Source of the DNA: Cyanidiococcus yangmingshanensis
Lineage: Eukaryota; Rhodophyta; Bangiophyceae; Cyanidiales; Cyanidiaceae
NCBI GenBank assembly: GCA_013995675.1
Contig: VWRR01000014.1
Location: 62,001-126,000, forward strand
Direction of reading: 5' to 3'
DNA: 64,000 bases
A model generated the notes under the pieces. That model did no database searches. It saw only the letters and a program-made list of their open reading frames with translations, and was not told the origin of the DNA. Below are positions 21,544-32,107 of this stretch, piece after piece; positions within the stretch are counted from its first letter, which is position 1, and every line of letters begins with the position of its first letter. The position numbers and the translations under genes are program-made.

Positions 21544-22551
21544 ATGGACCAAGATATCAGTGAAAACCTTGCAAAAGAGTCACCTCGCCACAGACAGGAA
21601 AAAGAGTCTGTCATGACTGGGGAGTTCCTGCTAGCAGGTCGCGGGCCAGAGCTAACGCCACCAGAGGGGTCTACACCGTCTAAACGCCCACGACCGAGTC
21701 AAATTTTATGCGAGGAGCCCTCGACGGAGTTGGTTCATTCTTGGATAGGCCCTGCTGCAGACCAAAACCCCTACTCAACCCCTCGGCGATTTCGCGCCTC
21801 CGGCGCAAGGTTGCTGACGAGAACCGCGTATTCGGAGGTTCGCAAAAACATGAAGTCTGAGCGTGTGAGTCGGAAGCTTTTCATGAAGGAGCTCGACGAA
21901 GCTGTCTCTGAGTTTGAGCAAACTGAGAGGCTTTTGCGCTCGCATGAATACGAGTTTCAGCAAGGCTTAGCGCTTTTGAATCAGTATGGTAGTATTTCCG
22001 CGAGTACGAGCCCTGGAATGGGACTGCACAGCCAGGATGCAAACAGAGTGCTTGCTAACTCGGCTCCTCATCGGCAGGCGTCCATGGAACTCAGTGCTGC
22101 CCAATCTACTTCTGGTGTTGGACTGGCGTCTTTGGGATTCGAGTCTACTCAAACAGAGCTTGAAAGGCTAGTTTCCGAATCCCGAGCAGCATTCGGGCAA
22201 ATACAGCAAGTTCTAGAGTCTCTAGCACAGATGATGGACGGCATTAAGACACTTTCAAAGTCCATGAACGAGTTTTCTCGGGACGCCGTGGGTGAGAGGC
22301 CGCCCGGCACACATGAGGATCGTTCAGTGCCTGAATCAGAAGCCTCGCGATGCACTGCCTCTGTCCGTGAGCGTGCAAGCCTCGTCGCAGTCTCGAAAGA
22401 TAACGAGACCGACCGGCGCTTGGTCCAGCATCGATCCATTACTTTGGTGGGGTTAATCAAGTTCGGCGGTATTCTGGCCCTCTGCTCTGTTCCGCTTTAT
22501 TTCGTGCTCTTATGGATACTTCTCGAAGAGGCGACCTATCGGTTGCTATGA
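21544..22551 (+). CDS. Hypothetical coiled-coil, tail-anchored membrane protein
   Basis: A complete frame of 335 residues from ATG 21544. The first 100 residues are polar and Pro/Ser-rich (PPEGSTPSKRPRPSQI). Residues 105-150 form a charged heptad-like stretch (FMKELDEAVSEFEQTERLL). A second helical segment lies around 195-240 (LERLVSESRAAFGQIQQVL). The C-terminus has one hydrophobic helix (LIKFGGILALCSVPLYFVLL) followed by a short tail, so the protein should be anchored by its C-terminus facing the cytosol. This architecture is shared by SNARE-related and nuclear-envelope adaptor proteins, but no diagnostic motif is visible. Function unknown. Confidence 0.7.
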   Translation: MDQDISENLAKESPRHRQEKESVMTGEFLLAGRGPELTPPEGSTPSKRPRPSQILCEEPSTELVHSWIGPAADQNPYSTPRRFRASGARLLTRTAYSEVRKNMKSERVSRKLFMKELDEAVSEFEQTERLLRSHEYEFQQGLALLNQYGSISASTSPGMGLHSQDANRVLANSAPHRQASMELSAAQSTSGVGLASLGFESTQTELERLVSESRAAFGQIQQVLESLAQMMDGIKTLSKSMNEFSRDAVGERPPGTHEDRSVPESEASRCTASVRERASLVAVSKDNETDRRLVQHRSITLVGLIKFGGILALCSVPLYFVLLWILLEEATYRLL

Positions 22552-23297
22552 GCACCTCAATACTGGGATCTTGGAAAGATTTGGCTGCTTCGGAGAAATA
22601 ATCTTGCAACGTGGTGAACGATCGCCATGACTTCCGGCTGGATTGCCTCTAGGAATCCACTGGTGTGCCGGGCAGGCTACAAACCAAGTAGAGAAAAAAG
22701 AAAAGCGTTTCTTGACTCGAACGGAACGGAGAGAATAGCGCAGGGGTTGATCGAAATGAAAAGAACCGAGCCAAAGTTCGGGGACGGGGCATCAAGCATC
22801 TGTCATCAAACGGCCGATTTAGCAAATGTGGAATGCGATGGTATGCTGATCACGTGCTTTTGATTTGGCGGCAAATACCAAAAAGGCATTCCAGACAAAT
22901 TCGGCCCACCCAAAGGAACTCTAGCCAGCATAGGTTCCTTTTCCCGCAATTCCACTCGTTTGAAAGATCACGTAGCCGTCTTCGAGGACAATGCGCTTAA
23001 ACTGGCCATGGTAGAGTCGTATTCTCGCAGCAGAAGCGTGCGTTCTCGACCCTGACTTTGTCGATACGTAGCGTTGGAGGCTCTTTGGTATAATGTCCTC
23101 TTTCGTCGGGATGCGAACGCCCGGAAACCTGCATCCTTAGTTTAGCGTGTCTCGTCAGTATGGAAAATTCTGATATTCCATCAAGTCTATTAAAAATCAG
23201 AACGAACTTTACAAAAACACTGATGACCACCAATCACAGGAGCAGCGACAAAACTGTCGACTCAAAACTCGACGTTCCAGAGACACAGAACAACCAT
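22552..23297. other. Intergenic, nothing firm
   Basis: One 78-codon forward frame (22627-22863) has ordinary composition but no recognisable feature. The forward frame at 23160-23681 is antisense to the MLF-like gene. Confidence 0.35.
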
Positions 23298-23936
23298 TTA
23301 CAGGTCATCGCCATCTGGGCACTCCTCAATGCGCGGCCCTCTCCGCGGTTGTCCTTCCAACGCTTTCGGTGGAGCGCCATAATTTGTGATCGACCGGCTC
23401 TCACCGGTGCTCGAGTCGCGAACTGTTCTGGTCTCCTCGACGGTGCCGTCGGGACCCCGTCTCGTCGTCACGGTTTCCTCATAGACGCTGCCGTCGGGCC
23501 TTTGGCGCCGAATGGTTCGGGTGGATTGTGCGAATCCCTGGTGAACGCCCTCCGACAAAAGGTTGTCACCGGCCTCAAAAGAGTCAAAGTGCTGTCCCAG
23601 GTTCCGAAAAACCGAGTCTATTTCAGACATGACACCACGCATCACGGAAAAAGGATCTCCAAAGTTAGCTTCGTTCCATAAACTGAGAGCACTTCGGTCG
23701 TCGTAGTCACGATGGCTGCGTTCAGAGCCATCCCCAAAGCCTCCGTGTGCCCAGCGCTGGACATCGGTCTCGTCAGGTGGTTCTTCAATGATCGGTCGCG
23801 AGCTACTCTCTACTCCGTATCCCAAGTGAGTATCGTCATAAAACTCGGCAGAATACGTCATATTCTCCGAACTTTTAGAACTGTCGCTCTTATTTGACGA
23901 GTCACGAGCTCTGAACCACTTTCCAAAGTGGGGCAT
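23298..23936 (-). CDS. MLF/HAX1-like protein
   Basis: A complete frame of 212 residues from ATG 23936; the open frame extends 48 codons further to a TTG without a better ATG. Residues 95-130 (FGDPFSVMRGVMSEIDSVFR) and the C-terminal half with repeated TxRRxxPDGxVxEE units (TIRRQRPDGSVYEETVTTRR, RGPDGTVEETRTVRDSSTGE) resemble myeloid leukemia factor and HAX-1 family proteins, which are poorly understood adaptors. The protein is strongly acidic and predicted largely disordered. The family assignment rests on short motifs. Confidence 0.5.
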   Translation of the reverse strand: MPHFGKWFRARDSSNKSDSSKSSENMTYSAEFYDDTHLGYGVESSSRPIIEEPPDETDVQRWAHGGFGDGSERSHRDYDDRSALSLWNEANFGDPFSVMRGVMSEIDSVFRNLGQHFDSFEAGDNLLSEGVHQGFAQSTRTIRRQRPDGSVYEETVTTRRGPDGTVEETRTVRDSSTGESRSITNYGAPPKALEGQPRRGPRIEECPDGDDL

Positions 23937-24563
23937 TTTCGAACACAGGTTGTAGAGCGAGAACGAAGCATCGCGAATTCGTGACGATTGACACCATTGC
24001 TCGGGCAGGGCTGGTGGCGCGTCAGGTCGGTATTGTCCAGTTTTATTTCTTCTCAAGGTCTCTGGCTGCCTAGCTGGCAACCAAAGGATAAGCCCTTCGT
24101 GCTCGCTCTTTGTATTTCATCTAAAGGTCCATTTCAAGCGTTCGTAAACGTTGAAATGATGAAAAGTTGATTCGCGATGGACCCGCTTGGAGAAAATACG
24201 ATCGAGAACCGCTCCTCTATACCTTTCGCATTGGGCGTTGGGATACGACGAAGAACAGATTGAACTCGGCCTTATTCATCCCAGCGCTGCGTTTCCACAC
24301 GTTGAATCGTGAAAAAATTCACAGCTCGGGATCTCGGACACATTTTGCAATAAGGAACCCGTCCGTAGAACGCATGCTGCGCTCAAAGTTTTTTAGGACC
24401 CGTCGCTTGCAGCGACCTGTCGCGCCTGCGCGAACATTCGGCGCATCCGTGCCGGTCACGTGACAAGGCGCGGCCCGCGGCGTCCCATCGGCGGAGCCTC
24501 CACAAACTTCGCTTGTTACATCTTCATTTCAGAATTGCACGGCGTTTCGTAGAACGAACTGGA
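23937..24563. other. Divergent promoter region of MLF-like and uS11 genes
   Basis: GC-rich and CpG-rich in its right third, containing the GTCACGTGAC palindrome at 24455-24464. A forward frame at 24167-24463 is not recognisable. Confidence 0.45.
24455..24464. promoter_or_regulatory. E-box/G-box palindrome upstream of uS11
   Basis: Perfect GTCACGTGAC palindrome about 100 bases before the uS11 ATG, in a CpG-rich stretch. Identical to the core of the element between eIF3l and eIF3a. Confidence 0.55.
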
Positions 24564-25016
24564 ATGGCCTCAAAAAAGCGTCAGGCTGTAGTGCGTGAGG
24601 ATGAAACTCTGGGGCCGCAGTTGCGCGAAGGCGAAGAATGCTTTGCTGTGTGCCACCTTTACGCGTCGTTTAACGACACGTTCATCCACGTGACTGATCT
24701 CTCTGGTCGAGAGACTTTTGTCCGCCGCTCTGGCGGCATGGAAGTTAAAGCCGATAGGGACGAGTCGTCTCCGTACGCAGCCATGATCGCGACGCAGAAA
24801 GTAGCTGAGCGCTGCAAAGAGTTGGGCATCACCGCAGTTCACATCAAAGTGCGCGGGACTGGAGGCTCAAGAGCAAAAACGTTCGGACCAGGAGCGCAGG
24901 CAGCCATCCGTGCCTTGGCCCGCAGTGGTCTTAAAATAGGTCGGCTGGAAGATGTGACGCCTATTCCGCATGACGGAACAAGAAGAAAAGGTGGTCGACG
25001 CGGTCGAAGGCTTTAA
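24564..25016 (+). CDS. RPS14: Small-subunit ribosomal protein uS11 (RPS14)
   Basis: A complete frame of 150 residues from ATG 24564; the frame is open 17 codons further upstream, but only from a non-ATG codon. uS11 binds the 18S rRNA platform next to the mRNA exit channel. Conserved segments are all present: [80 protein letters not shown] and the basic C-terminus [15 protein letters not shown]. Length and sequence are those of a cytosolic eukaryotic protein. No intron is present. Confidence 0.97.
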   Translation: MASKKRQAVVREDETLGPQLREGEECFAVCHLYASFNDTFIHVTDLSGRETFVRRSGGMEVKADRDESSPYAAMIATQKVAERCKELGITAVHIKVRGTGGSRAKTFGPGAQAAIRALARSGLKIGRLEDVTPIPHDGTRRKGGRRGRRL

Positions 25017-26758
25017 GTTGCTGGCTGGTGCTCGGCCGTTTGGGGTAAGAGATCTCTGGGTCGGACAGACACCGTTTGGCTTTGCGCAGTGCGCTGGGTA
25101 CACGAGTCGCATCTGAGCCAGAGCCAAGCTGTGCTGATACACGTGCTCTGTGTGGATAGGTCTTGCGTGTACGACAAAATCAGTGACTGTGCCTCTTGCA
25201 GGACCTCGTGTGAACGAAGTACTCTGGTCCGACAGTGCGGTTGGCCTGCCCGATCAAACAAGTAAAAGCAATTATAGCCTTGCGATTTCCGCAATTCAGA
25301 CGCAGAGCTGAGCGCAAATCAGCAAAGGCTGCAACTTTGTCTTTGGAGTTCCAGGGAGAGAACCTGTCCTGCCTTTTCTTATAAACTGCCCGAAACAGGC
25401 CTCAACATGATGAGAATTTCTTGTTCGGCTGGCCGCTTTTTAGGTTCGAATGAATCGAATCAGACAATGAATCCAAAATATCAGTCTTCCAGAGCCGTTT
25501 TCGAAATTCCTACAGAGTCGTGATATAGCGCGAGACGCGGGACCTCAATTTCGCCTTTGAGAATACCGCGCTTGAACTGACCACCGAAAGCATGAAGGTG
25601 CTGTAATTTCCGCAACCATGGACCGATCCGCAGTAAAGACTGATGCCAATAGGATCGCTTTTTCCTCGTAAACGAGCGCTTTGAGTGATTGGGACACCCA
25701 ATGAGTATTTCAATTTGGAGGACGAATCCACGCAGTTGAATGAAAACTGGATTCCTAAAGACAGTAACGATTTTTTTGAGGGTAATGAACGCTGATTTTG
25801 ATGCGAACCAAAGCAGCAGTGAGTGCTCTCCTTATCGCAACGGATTGATTGCAGTTGCTGACCTCAGCTAGGAACGGCATCGCTGACAGCGTTCATCGTA
25901 CTGTAGGGCGATGGTTGCCTTTCGGACCAACTTATCGGCGGGATATGCATGGTCTCGTCGGATGCGAGGAGCCTATCGCTAAAAGAGTTCGAGAGTGCGC
26001 GCTCTTCCGAGAGCGCTTCAACTTGTTCGCAAGCATGCTTTCCACGAAGAGCAGGTAGTCGATTTCTGTACAGAATAGGCGAGCCATAGGCCCCGATGTT
26101 CTCACGAAATATCCGCCTTTATTTCGCTTTTGCGCACCATAATTTGAGTTCTCATTGCATCTAAAAGTTACCACGGGCATCGGCTTCGAACCAGACTTGA
26201 TACGAGACCCAGATTCTCTGCAGATCCTGCAAAAATCGGCCGCTCTGCGATGGGCAAGCGTTAAAATTTTCGCGGGTTGTATTCATGCCTCCTTAGTACG
26301 AGAACCTCAAAATAGATGATTCTGTTCCCGAATCGACCCCATCGCTAGAGAGGATGCGTGCTCAAGCCTTTTTGGCGGGACCAATGCTTTGAATGCGCTC
26401 GTCTGCCGTGCCCGATCTGCCAGTGCGTATCACCTTTGGTCGAACGGTGTTGAGCTACCGGGAATCGAAGACATGAGACTCGCGCGGGTTTGGCGCAGCC
26501 TTTGGTCACGCCGCACGAGATCGGATTCGGACGGCATTGCTTGGAGGACGAGCTCAAGCTGCGTACGGGGACACTCACGTATGGACGCGCCTATAATGCT
26601 GTGTTTCACGCACCTCAGTGGAGCACTCAGCACGAGTTTGAAACCTCAACAGCAAAAATCGTTTGGCGAGGTACAGAAAGCGATACCGACATCCTCGCTA
26701 GACAATAGGCGTACGCGAGCACGGATAAGAGCGGGCTCGGCCTTTCTGCCCGGCAGCG
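25017..26758. other. Long intergenic region, nothing firm
   Basis: About 1.7 kb with only short frames on both strands (for example 25510-25731 minus, 26389-26961 plus), none with recognisable motifs. The sequence near 26180-26196 reads like a tRNA B box on the minus strand, but its T stem does not pair and no D arm precedes it. Confidence 0.35.
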
Positions 26759-27843
26759 ATGACGCCCCTAATTCACACTTTAAGCGCTCGCTGTCCTTGC
26801 ACAAACACAGTTGTATTCATGAAGCTGCCAATGTCGTCTCGTGCCGACATGATTGGGACGAAGCGGTGTCTCATTATTGGTGGAACTCGTTTCACAGGAG
26901 TGTACCTTGCAAAGGTTCTTGGCGACCTGGGTCACGAGGTTGTGCTGTACAATCGAGGTAGCAGGCCGTTGCAACGTGTTCCCAATGAGTCGGACGCAGA
27001 GTTCGCAGCGCGTGCATCACAAAGCTCGAATATTATCGGTGATCCGCACCAAGCCAGACGAAGTCAAGAAGAAACTGGCTTCGGAAAAGTTTGATGCTAT
27101 TTTCGACATGAATGGCAGAGAGCTTGAAGACACCATACCATTCGCAGAGAATCTTTGCCGGGAAAATCGATCACTACATCTACATGAGTAGCGCGGGAGT
27201 TTATTTAGAGTCGCCGCTGCTGCCGCATATCGAGGGAGACCCATGTGACCCCAAGTCGCGTCACATTGGTAAGCTGAAGACGGAAGACTATTTGGACACG
27301 CGCGGCCTGCCGTGGACTGCGATCCGTCCAACTTACATTTACGGTCCTCTGAACTACAACCCGATCGAAGAATGGTTCTTTGCTCGAATAGTGGAAAATC
27401 GTCCGATTCTTATTCCCGGAGACGGGTCGCACATGACCGGCCTGGGACATGTCGCGGATCTAGCGAACGCGTTTGCGGCCGTGCTTGGGAACACTCGGGC
27501 GATTGGAAAGGTCTATAATATTCAGGACCGCAAGGCCATTACCTATAACGGTATCGCGAAAATGTGTGCAGTGGCTGCAGGATATGACCCAAACAATATT
27601 CGAATCATTCATTATGATCCGAAGCGGTTGAACCTCGGCAAGGCCAAGGCTTTTCCATTTCGACTGCAGCACTTCTTTACAAGCGTGAATCAGGCGCTCA
27701 GAGAGCTGGATTGGGATATTGACTATGATCTTTTGGACGGTCTGCGCGACTCTTATAGGAACGATTTCTTGCCTAAGAAACAATCTGGGCAGATCAACGC
27801 GGATTTCAAAACTGATGATATGATCCTTTCCCAGATTTCATGA
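26759..27843 (+). CDS. CSP41b-like plastid RNA-binding NAD-epimerase-fold protein
   Basis: From ATG 26759. An N-terminal Rossmann motif GGTRFTGVYLAKVLGDLGHE is followed by YNRGSRPL and NESDAEF, then SEKFDAIFDMNGRELEDT, YIYMSSAGVYLESPLLPH, DPKSRHIGKLKTEDYL, WTAIRPTYIYGPLNYNPIEE, LGHVADLANAF, LNLGKAKAFPFRLQHFF and the terminal TDDMILSQIS. This is the full order of chloroplast stem-loop binding protein CSP41b, an atypical short-chain dehydrogenase that binds and stabilises plastid RNAs. The reading frame steps +1 twice: at about 27041-27046 (IIGD then RTKPDEV) and at about 27150-27163 (ENL then KIDHYIY). In both places alignment with the plant protein as I know it needs exactly one base removed. 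No strong transit peptide is visible. Confidence 0.88.
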
Positions 27844-28328
27844 ATAACCAGGGGGAGAATCTGAGTGTGAAAGCTTTTTGAACATGGTACGCATCTGCAG
27901 GATGCGGCGCGATCGATCAAGCTTCTTTGCGGACCAGGTGGGCACCAACACTTCGGTGCAGCAGGCTCGACATAGCCTCTGGCGCTTTGCACCTGATCGA
28001 CGAAAACTAGGGGTTGATGCTCCGAGCTGGTCTTTGTTCGCTTTGGGTGCGCCTGCTCGTACACGTCGGCTAGCGCTTTAGCCCTGGAGAAAAATGTTCC
28101 GAGGTTCGCGATCCCCGCTCTATCCTGCATATGGCGGACAGCACGCTGTCATAAAGAATTGCACTAGGAAAGGATTACCCGGCAAAGCTTCTTTTCGCGA
28201 TGTTAGCGCTCTTTCAACTGTTGCCTGTATCCTCCCTGCAGGTCTCGAGTCGTACAAAAACAGTGAACCTTTCGTTGAAATCGTCCTGGAGTTTCCATTA
28301 CGGAGTTTAGACCAATTTTTGTGTCCGT
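27844..28328. other. Convergent intergenic region
   Basis: Lies between the stops of the CSP41b-like gene and the membrane protein gene. Frames on both strands lack features. Confidence 0.35.
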
Positions 28329-29125
28329 TTACCTGACTGGCATCGCGGCAACCTGTCTTTTGGACATTCCGAGAGAGCCTGGAGCTGCATCCGTTTGATA
28401 CGTCTGCGCAAGCAGATTTCTCAAAACGGTATACACTCTCGTTTACGAGATAGATGCAGATTGTTTGCCGCGAAAACGAATTGATAGTGGTTTCACCACG
28501 TGGCGATCGACAAGGGGTGCCAAAAGCAACGCACCTGCGATGCGAAATGGGCGAGAAAAATTGTTGAGCAACCACATGCCCGCAACGACCTTGAGAAGGT
28601 TCTGCCACTGTTAATGGTGCATTATTTGTCGTCCTCTTGAATGTAATGAGGGCAACCACAAAACTAGTCGTGTACGTGATCGCATCGAAGATACCATACG
28701 CAAGCACTGCAGCGAGTCCATAGGAGCGCAACTTTTGCAGCGCAGTTCCTCTTTCCGTAGACATGTTCCCAAACAAGCTGAAAAGGCGTTTCCAGAGACT
28801 TTGACTCGTTGCATTTTGAATTACTGAAGCGCCTTGGCTCTGCTGAGTTGTACTGCGGTCCGTCTTGACGCTGTTGCAAGCGACGCTGCTCCAACTGCTC
28901 TAGGTACGAGAGCGGACGTGCGGTTGAAGCGCCAGCATTCTTGTCAAACTCTGGCGATCGCCGTGTGGACTCGAGCCACTTCATGTATTGGTCACTCTGC
29001 CCCGTGCAGGAGAGCCGCCACGAAGTCCGCTTTCTCTTTCGGGAAGCGTCTTCTCTTAAGCTGCGTTCCCGTGTGAAGATCTCCCTTTCTTGACACCTTC
29101 TGCCTTCAATGCCTCGCCTCTCCAT
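28329..29125 (-). CDS. Conserved two-to-three-helix membrane protein of photosynthetic type
   Basis: The N-terminal frame starts at ATG 29125 (MERRGIEGRRCQEREI; another ATG at 29188 would overlap the upstream gene by 14 bases). It is polar and Gln/Arg-rich through RPLSYLEQLEQRRLQQRQ. The frame steps +1 near 28775-28790 into ERGTALQKLRSYGLAAVLAY and GIFDAITYTTSFVVAL. It steps +1 again near 28597, between TVAEP and LKVVAGMWLLNNFSRPFRIA plus GALLLAPLVDR. This LRSYGLAAVLxYGxFD...NNxxRPFRxAGAxxLAP pattern belongs to an uncharacterised integral membrane family in plants and algae, as I recall it. After LAPLVDR the same frame has a TAA near 28447 and continues VYTVLRNLLAQTYQTDAAP to a stop at 28329, so the C-terminus is uncertain. 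Confidence 0.55.
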
Positions 29126-29174
29126 TACTAGAAAGTCTCTCGAATTTAGAGAAGTAAAACTATGAGTGGTTATG

Positions 29175-30245
29175 CTAAATATGAACATTTCGCTGTGCAA
29201 AGTACTTGCGACTCGCTGACTTGAGCGGAATATTCAAATAGCGCCTCCATTGTGTCCATAATTGTGCGCATGCGTCGAAGCGACCGCTTCGGGCAGTACA
29301 TCGCGAGCGCGGATCACTGAAAACCCATCTTAAAGATATGGCTTGTTCTTTTAGAAAGGTTGAAAGTTGCGCCGCATAGGGTAACACCCGAGTACGCCAG
29401 ATTGCTCCGCGTCCCGTTTCCTCTCCAGAAAAGTCCTTGCCTGGCTGCACAGACCAGAGCCTCACATGAAGGTGTGGCGTGGGGTCCGGTGCAATACCTC
29501 GTCTTCGCAACGACTCAGCGCGACGTCGACAGCGCATTCTTTTGTTTGCAAAGTAGTCATTGACTTGGCGCAGAGTAAGACCACTTAGAAGTGCGAGCTC
29601 TCGTTTCTCCTTCTCAGAAGGATAGGGGTGGTCGAAATGGGCGACGAACCAGTCGTGCAAGTAAGAACGCGTTGTGCCGAGCAAACCTATCTGCCAGTGC
29701 GAGTGTGACCCGATGCCTCCCTGGTTTGGGCAATGATTGCTCGAGACGATGTCGCTGCTAGCACTATGAGAGGATCGATATTCCACTGAGACAGAAGTCG
29801 TTCGTTCGTCTGCCTGACGGGTGGTCAGCCCGGCTTTGTCAGCACCAGAACCACAAGTCTGCGTTCGTCGCAATGTGAACATATGGCAATCACGAGCTTC
29901 CAGGTTGCTCAAGTAGCGCACAGCAGCGGCGATTGTATCGAGTATTGCGCGTACCTGCAAAGTCGCCAACATCGGAGCTGAGTCTTCGGTCGCGAACGCC
30001 ATGACCTCTTTGCCGATTAGTTCAGAGAAGAATGGATTTGTGCGCAATATAGCCAGTAACTGGTGGAATGTGATCGGCAAACCAACAGCACAAACGTTCG
30101 CTCGTTGAACGGATGTCGCAACTGGAATTTTTCGAACGTCTTCAGGGTGCTCGTCGACTCCTGAACATCGTCGGCGTAAGCAAAGCTTCTTGCAGAGGCT
30201 GCTGGATCGTTCCTTCCTGTGGCTCATATGGCTCAAGTTGAACAT
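29175..30245 (-). CDS. TALE-class homeodomain transcription factor
   Basis: A frame of 356 residues from ATG 30245 (open further up to a TTG at 30407). Near residue 205 is a homeodomain: YLHDWFVAHFDHPYPSEKEK has the three-residue loop extension (HPYPSE) that defines TALE proteins, followed by RELALLSGLTLRQVNDYF. Helix 3 reads VNDYFANKRMRCRRR where the family normally has VxNWFINxRxR, so the near-invariant Trp is Tyr. An upstream helical segment, FHQLLAILRTNPFFSELIG, may be a divergent KNOX/BEL-type dimerisation region. In algae such factors control diploid-phase development. The gene ends 49 bases before the membrane protein gene on the same strand. Confidence 0.8.
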   Translation of the reverse strand: MFNLSHMSHRKERSSSLCKKLCLRRRCSGVDEHPEDVRKIPVATSVQRANVCAVGLPITFHQLLAILRTNPFFSELIGKEVMAFATEDSAPMLATLQVRAILDTIAAAVRYLSNLEARDCHMFTLRRTQTCGSGADKAGLTTRQADERTTSVSVEYRSSHSASSDIVSSNHCPNQGGIGSHSHWQIGLLGTTRSYLHDWFVAHFDHPYPSEKEKRELALLSGLTLRQVNDYFANKRMRCRRRAESLRRRGIAPDPTPHLHVRLWSVQPGKDFSGEETGRGAIWRTRVLPYAAQLSTFLKEQAISLRWVFSDPRSRCTARSGRFDACAQLWTQWRRYLNIPLKSASRKYFAQRNVHI

Positions 30246-30693
30246 CCACCATCCCAGGGATGAACCGCAGCTCGACTTAGTTGCGGAATCGTGTGTGACT
30301 GTCCCGATCGTGAGCAGTATCGTGGATACATTCCGCGTGTATGAGTTGCGAGGCGCTATACCAACCTCGCTCAGGAGATGGCATTCACGATCGTGAAACG
30401 AGGACAATCACGCGCCGCTGGCAAGCACCTTGAACGGTTTTTGGCCACGTGGCACAGCACAACAGTTAGACTAGGTCACCTGACGTCAACCTGCCGCGCT
30501 TCCTGACGCCCAGTTGTGCCCACCATACGCGCTGCTGGTGGCTACTCCCTGACAAGCGGCGTCGAGGTGATAAAAGTTTGCGTTGTACTCCACTAGTTCT
30601 CGGGTTTTGTGAGCCGTCACGCAGAGAGATCAAGGATAGCGCCTCCTGTCGAGAGCGTGTTCAGTTTGGCTCTGTGCGGCGAAACCCTGAGAG
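30246..30693. promoter_or_regulatory. Divergent promoter region of TALE and SirB genes
   Basis: Contains GCCACGTGGC at 30444-30453, a perfect plant-type G-box palindrome, and TGACGTCA at 30481-30488, a CRE/bZIP palindrome. Both lie about 200-250 bases from either ATG. Confidence 0.5.
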
Positions 30694-31215
30694 ATGATGT
30701 TTTCAAACTTTGTTCCCCGTGTGACTGGAAAGAAAGTGAGGAGGCCGTGTGGTAAGCACTTTTTCGTGTGTTGTATGGGCGCTGCGGACAAACAGGTGGA
30801 AGCTGCGCTCTGGCGGCTAGCGCAGTCCAAGTACGCACTCTTGGTAGTGGATCATGGGAGCCGCCGAAAAGAAGCAAACGATGCACTTTTCGACGTGATT
30901 AAGTTTCTTCAGAGAAGAGCTCCGCCTGAGTTAATCATTCACGGGGCTCATATGGAAATGGCACCGCCGACGCTGGCCCAAGGTTTCCAAGCTTGCGTCG
31001 ATGATGGTGCCCGGCACGTCGTTGTTGTGCCATACTTCTTGGCGCCTGGCAGACATTCAATCACTGATATCCCAAATATGGCAGCAGAGGCCGCATCGAA
31101 ACACAGAGGCGTGACTTTCTCCGTGGCTGCTCCACTTGGTGTTCATGAGAGCATTGGCGACGTCGTTTTCGAACGGGCACTAGAGACGTCGAAAGTCGAC
31201 ACATCTGAGCAGTAG
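30694..31215 (+). CDS. SIRB: Sirohydrochlorin ferrochelatase, SirB/CbiX short type
   Basis: A complete frame of 173 residues from ATG 30694. SirB inserts iron into sirohydrochlorin, the last step in making siroheme for plastid nitrite and sulfite reductases. The core starts at residue 48: LLVVDHGSRRKEANDALF holds the metal-ligating His, then IIHGAHMEMAPPTLAQGF with the second active-site His region, then ARHVVVVPYFLAPGRHSITD and VAAPLGVHESIGDVV. This is the single-domain, half-length form found in plants and algae. The first 45 residues are basic and lack acids (FVPRVTGKKVRRPCGK), consistent with a plastid transit peptide. Confidence 0.88.
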   Translation: MMFSNFVPRVTGKKVRRPCGKHFFVCCMGAADKQVEAALWRLAQSKYALLVVDHGSRRKEANDALFDVIKFLQRRAPPELIIHGAHMEMAPPTLAQGFQACVDDGARHVVVVPYFLAPGRHSITDIPNMAAEAASKHRGVTFSVAAPLGVHESIGDVVFERALETSKVDTSEQ

Positions 31216-31638
31216 AAAACTTGATGTAGCTTTCCCGATGAAGTACTCGTGGTCAGCCTGCAGTTCGGGACAAGCGTGAGTGATCCACCTCATTGGGGCG
31301 AGCAGACAGCATCGACTGACCTTTGGACGATTGAAGAGTGTCCTGAATAGCCTCTAATAGCTCTCTATTCGCGGCGTATTCCAGGAGTTTTGATATTCAC
31401 GAGGAAAGCCACCTTTTCTGTTCTCGTTGGCGCGTATCATCAAGGATTTCTGTTTAGGACCTAGGTGGCCGAAGCGAGGCTGCACTCATGCTGGCCAGCT
31501 CTTTCGTACGGTGACCAGATGCCTAAAAAACGTTCTCAGTTTCTGCATGCATATCACGAAGGAGGCAGTTTTTCGGAGCTTGCTCCCGTCGGATGTCTCC
31601 CGTTTTCGCTGAATGCGTGACAAACTTGCATAGGCGGA
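31216..31638. other. Intergenic, nothing recognised
   Basis: Short frames only (for example 31427-31612 plus). No motif or structure seen. Confidence 0.35.
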
Positions 31639-31933
31639 ATGGCCGCAAAAAACGCGGAAGCATATGAGTCGACAGAAGTTTTGTTCTGTCGACTTTATCA
31701 AAGCGGTATACAACAGACATGGTCCCGTTTTGAACTGGTGTTGCAGCGTGTCGAATGCAGTTCGAAGGAGTTCCAGTCCGAAGAAGCCACATGGTTTGCT
31801 AGAACTAGTCTTCGAGCCGGGTTTTGTCGTGATGAAACGGGAACAGCTCACGTCAATGAAGGCTACTCTTCATGACTCAGCGAAAACGCTCACTCGTATT
31901 GAAAAAGGTATAAAATTCAGCAACCTAATATGA
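31639..31933 (+). CDS. Possible small protein with one +1 step
   Basis: Frame one runs from ATG 31639 (MAAKNAEAYESTEVLFCRLY, then FELVLQRVECSSKEF). Frame two, one base further on, gives PHGLLELVFEPGFVVMKREQ and ends IEKGIKFSNLI at 31933. The product would be about 97 residues. Both halves have ordinary codon-like composition and no family is evident. Confidence 0.3.
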
Positions 31934-32107
31934 GTTCAGAATGCGAGCGATCATCTGCACGATCATCGCCACATGGTTACCAAGTTGCTGCGAGTTTCAG
32001 ATTTTCTGTTGATATGACGATACATGTGACACAACTACAGCCCCTTTATGGCAAATGCGTAGATTCGGCCATAGAGATTTCCCCCGTTCTGAGCCGGTCG
32101 CTCCTTG

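Noticed and set aside
23160-23681. 173-codon forward frame
   Set aside because: Antisense to the MLF-like gene and without recognisable features.
26180-26196. Minus-strand B-box-like sequence GGTTCGAAG
   Set aside because: The surrounding T stem does not pair and no A box or acceptor stem is present.
27041-27163. Tiny introns as the cause of the CSP41b-like frame changes
   Set aside because: The middle frame encodes conserved residues (FDAIFDMNGRE), and alignment to the plant protein needs removal of exactly one base at each point.
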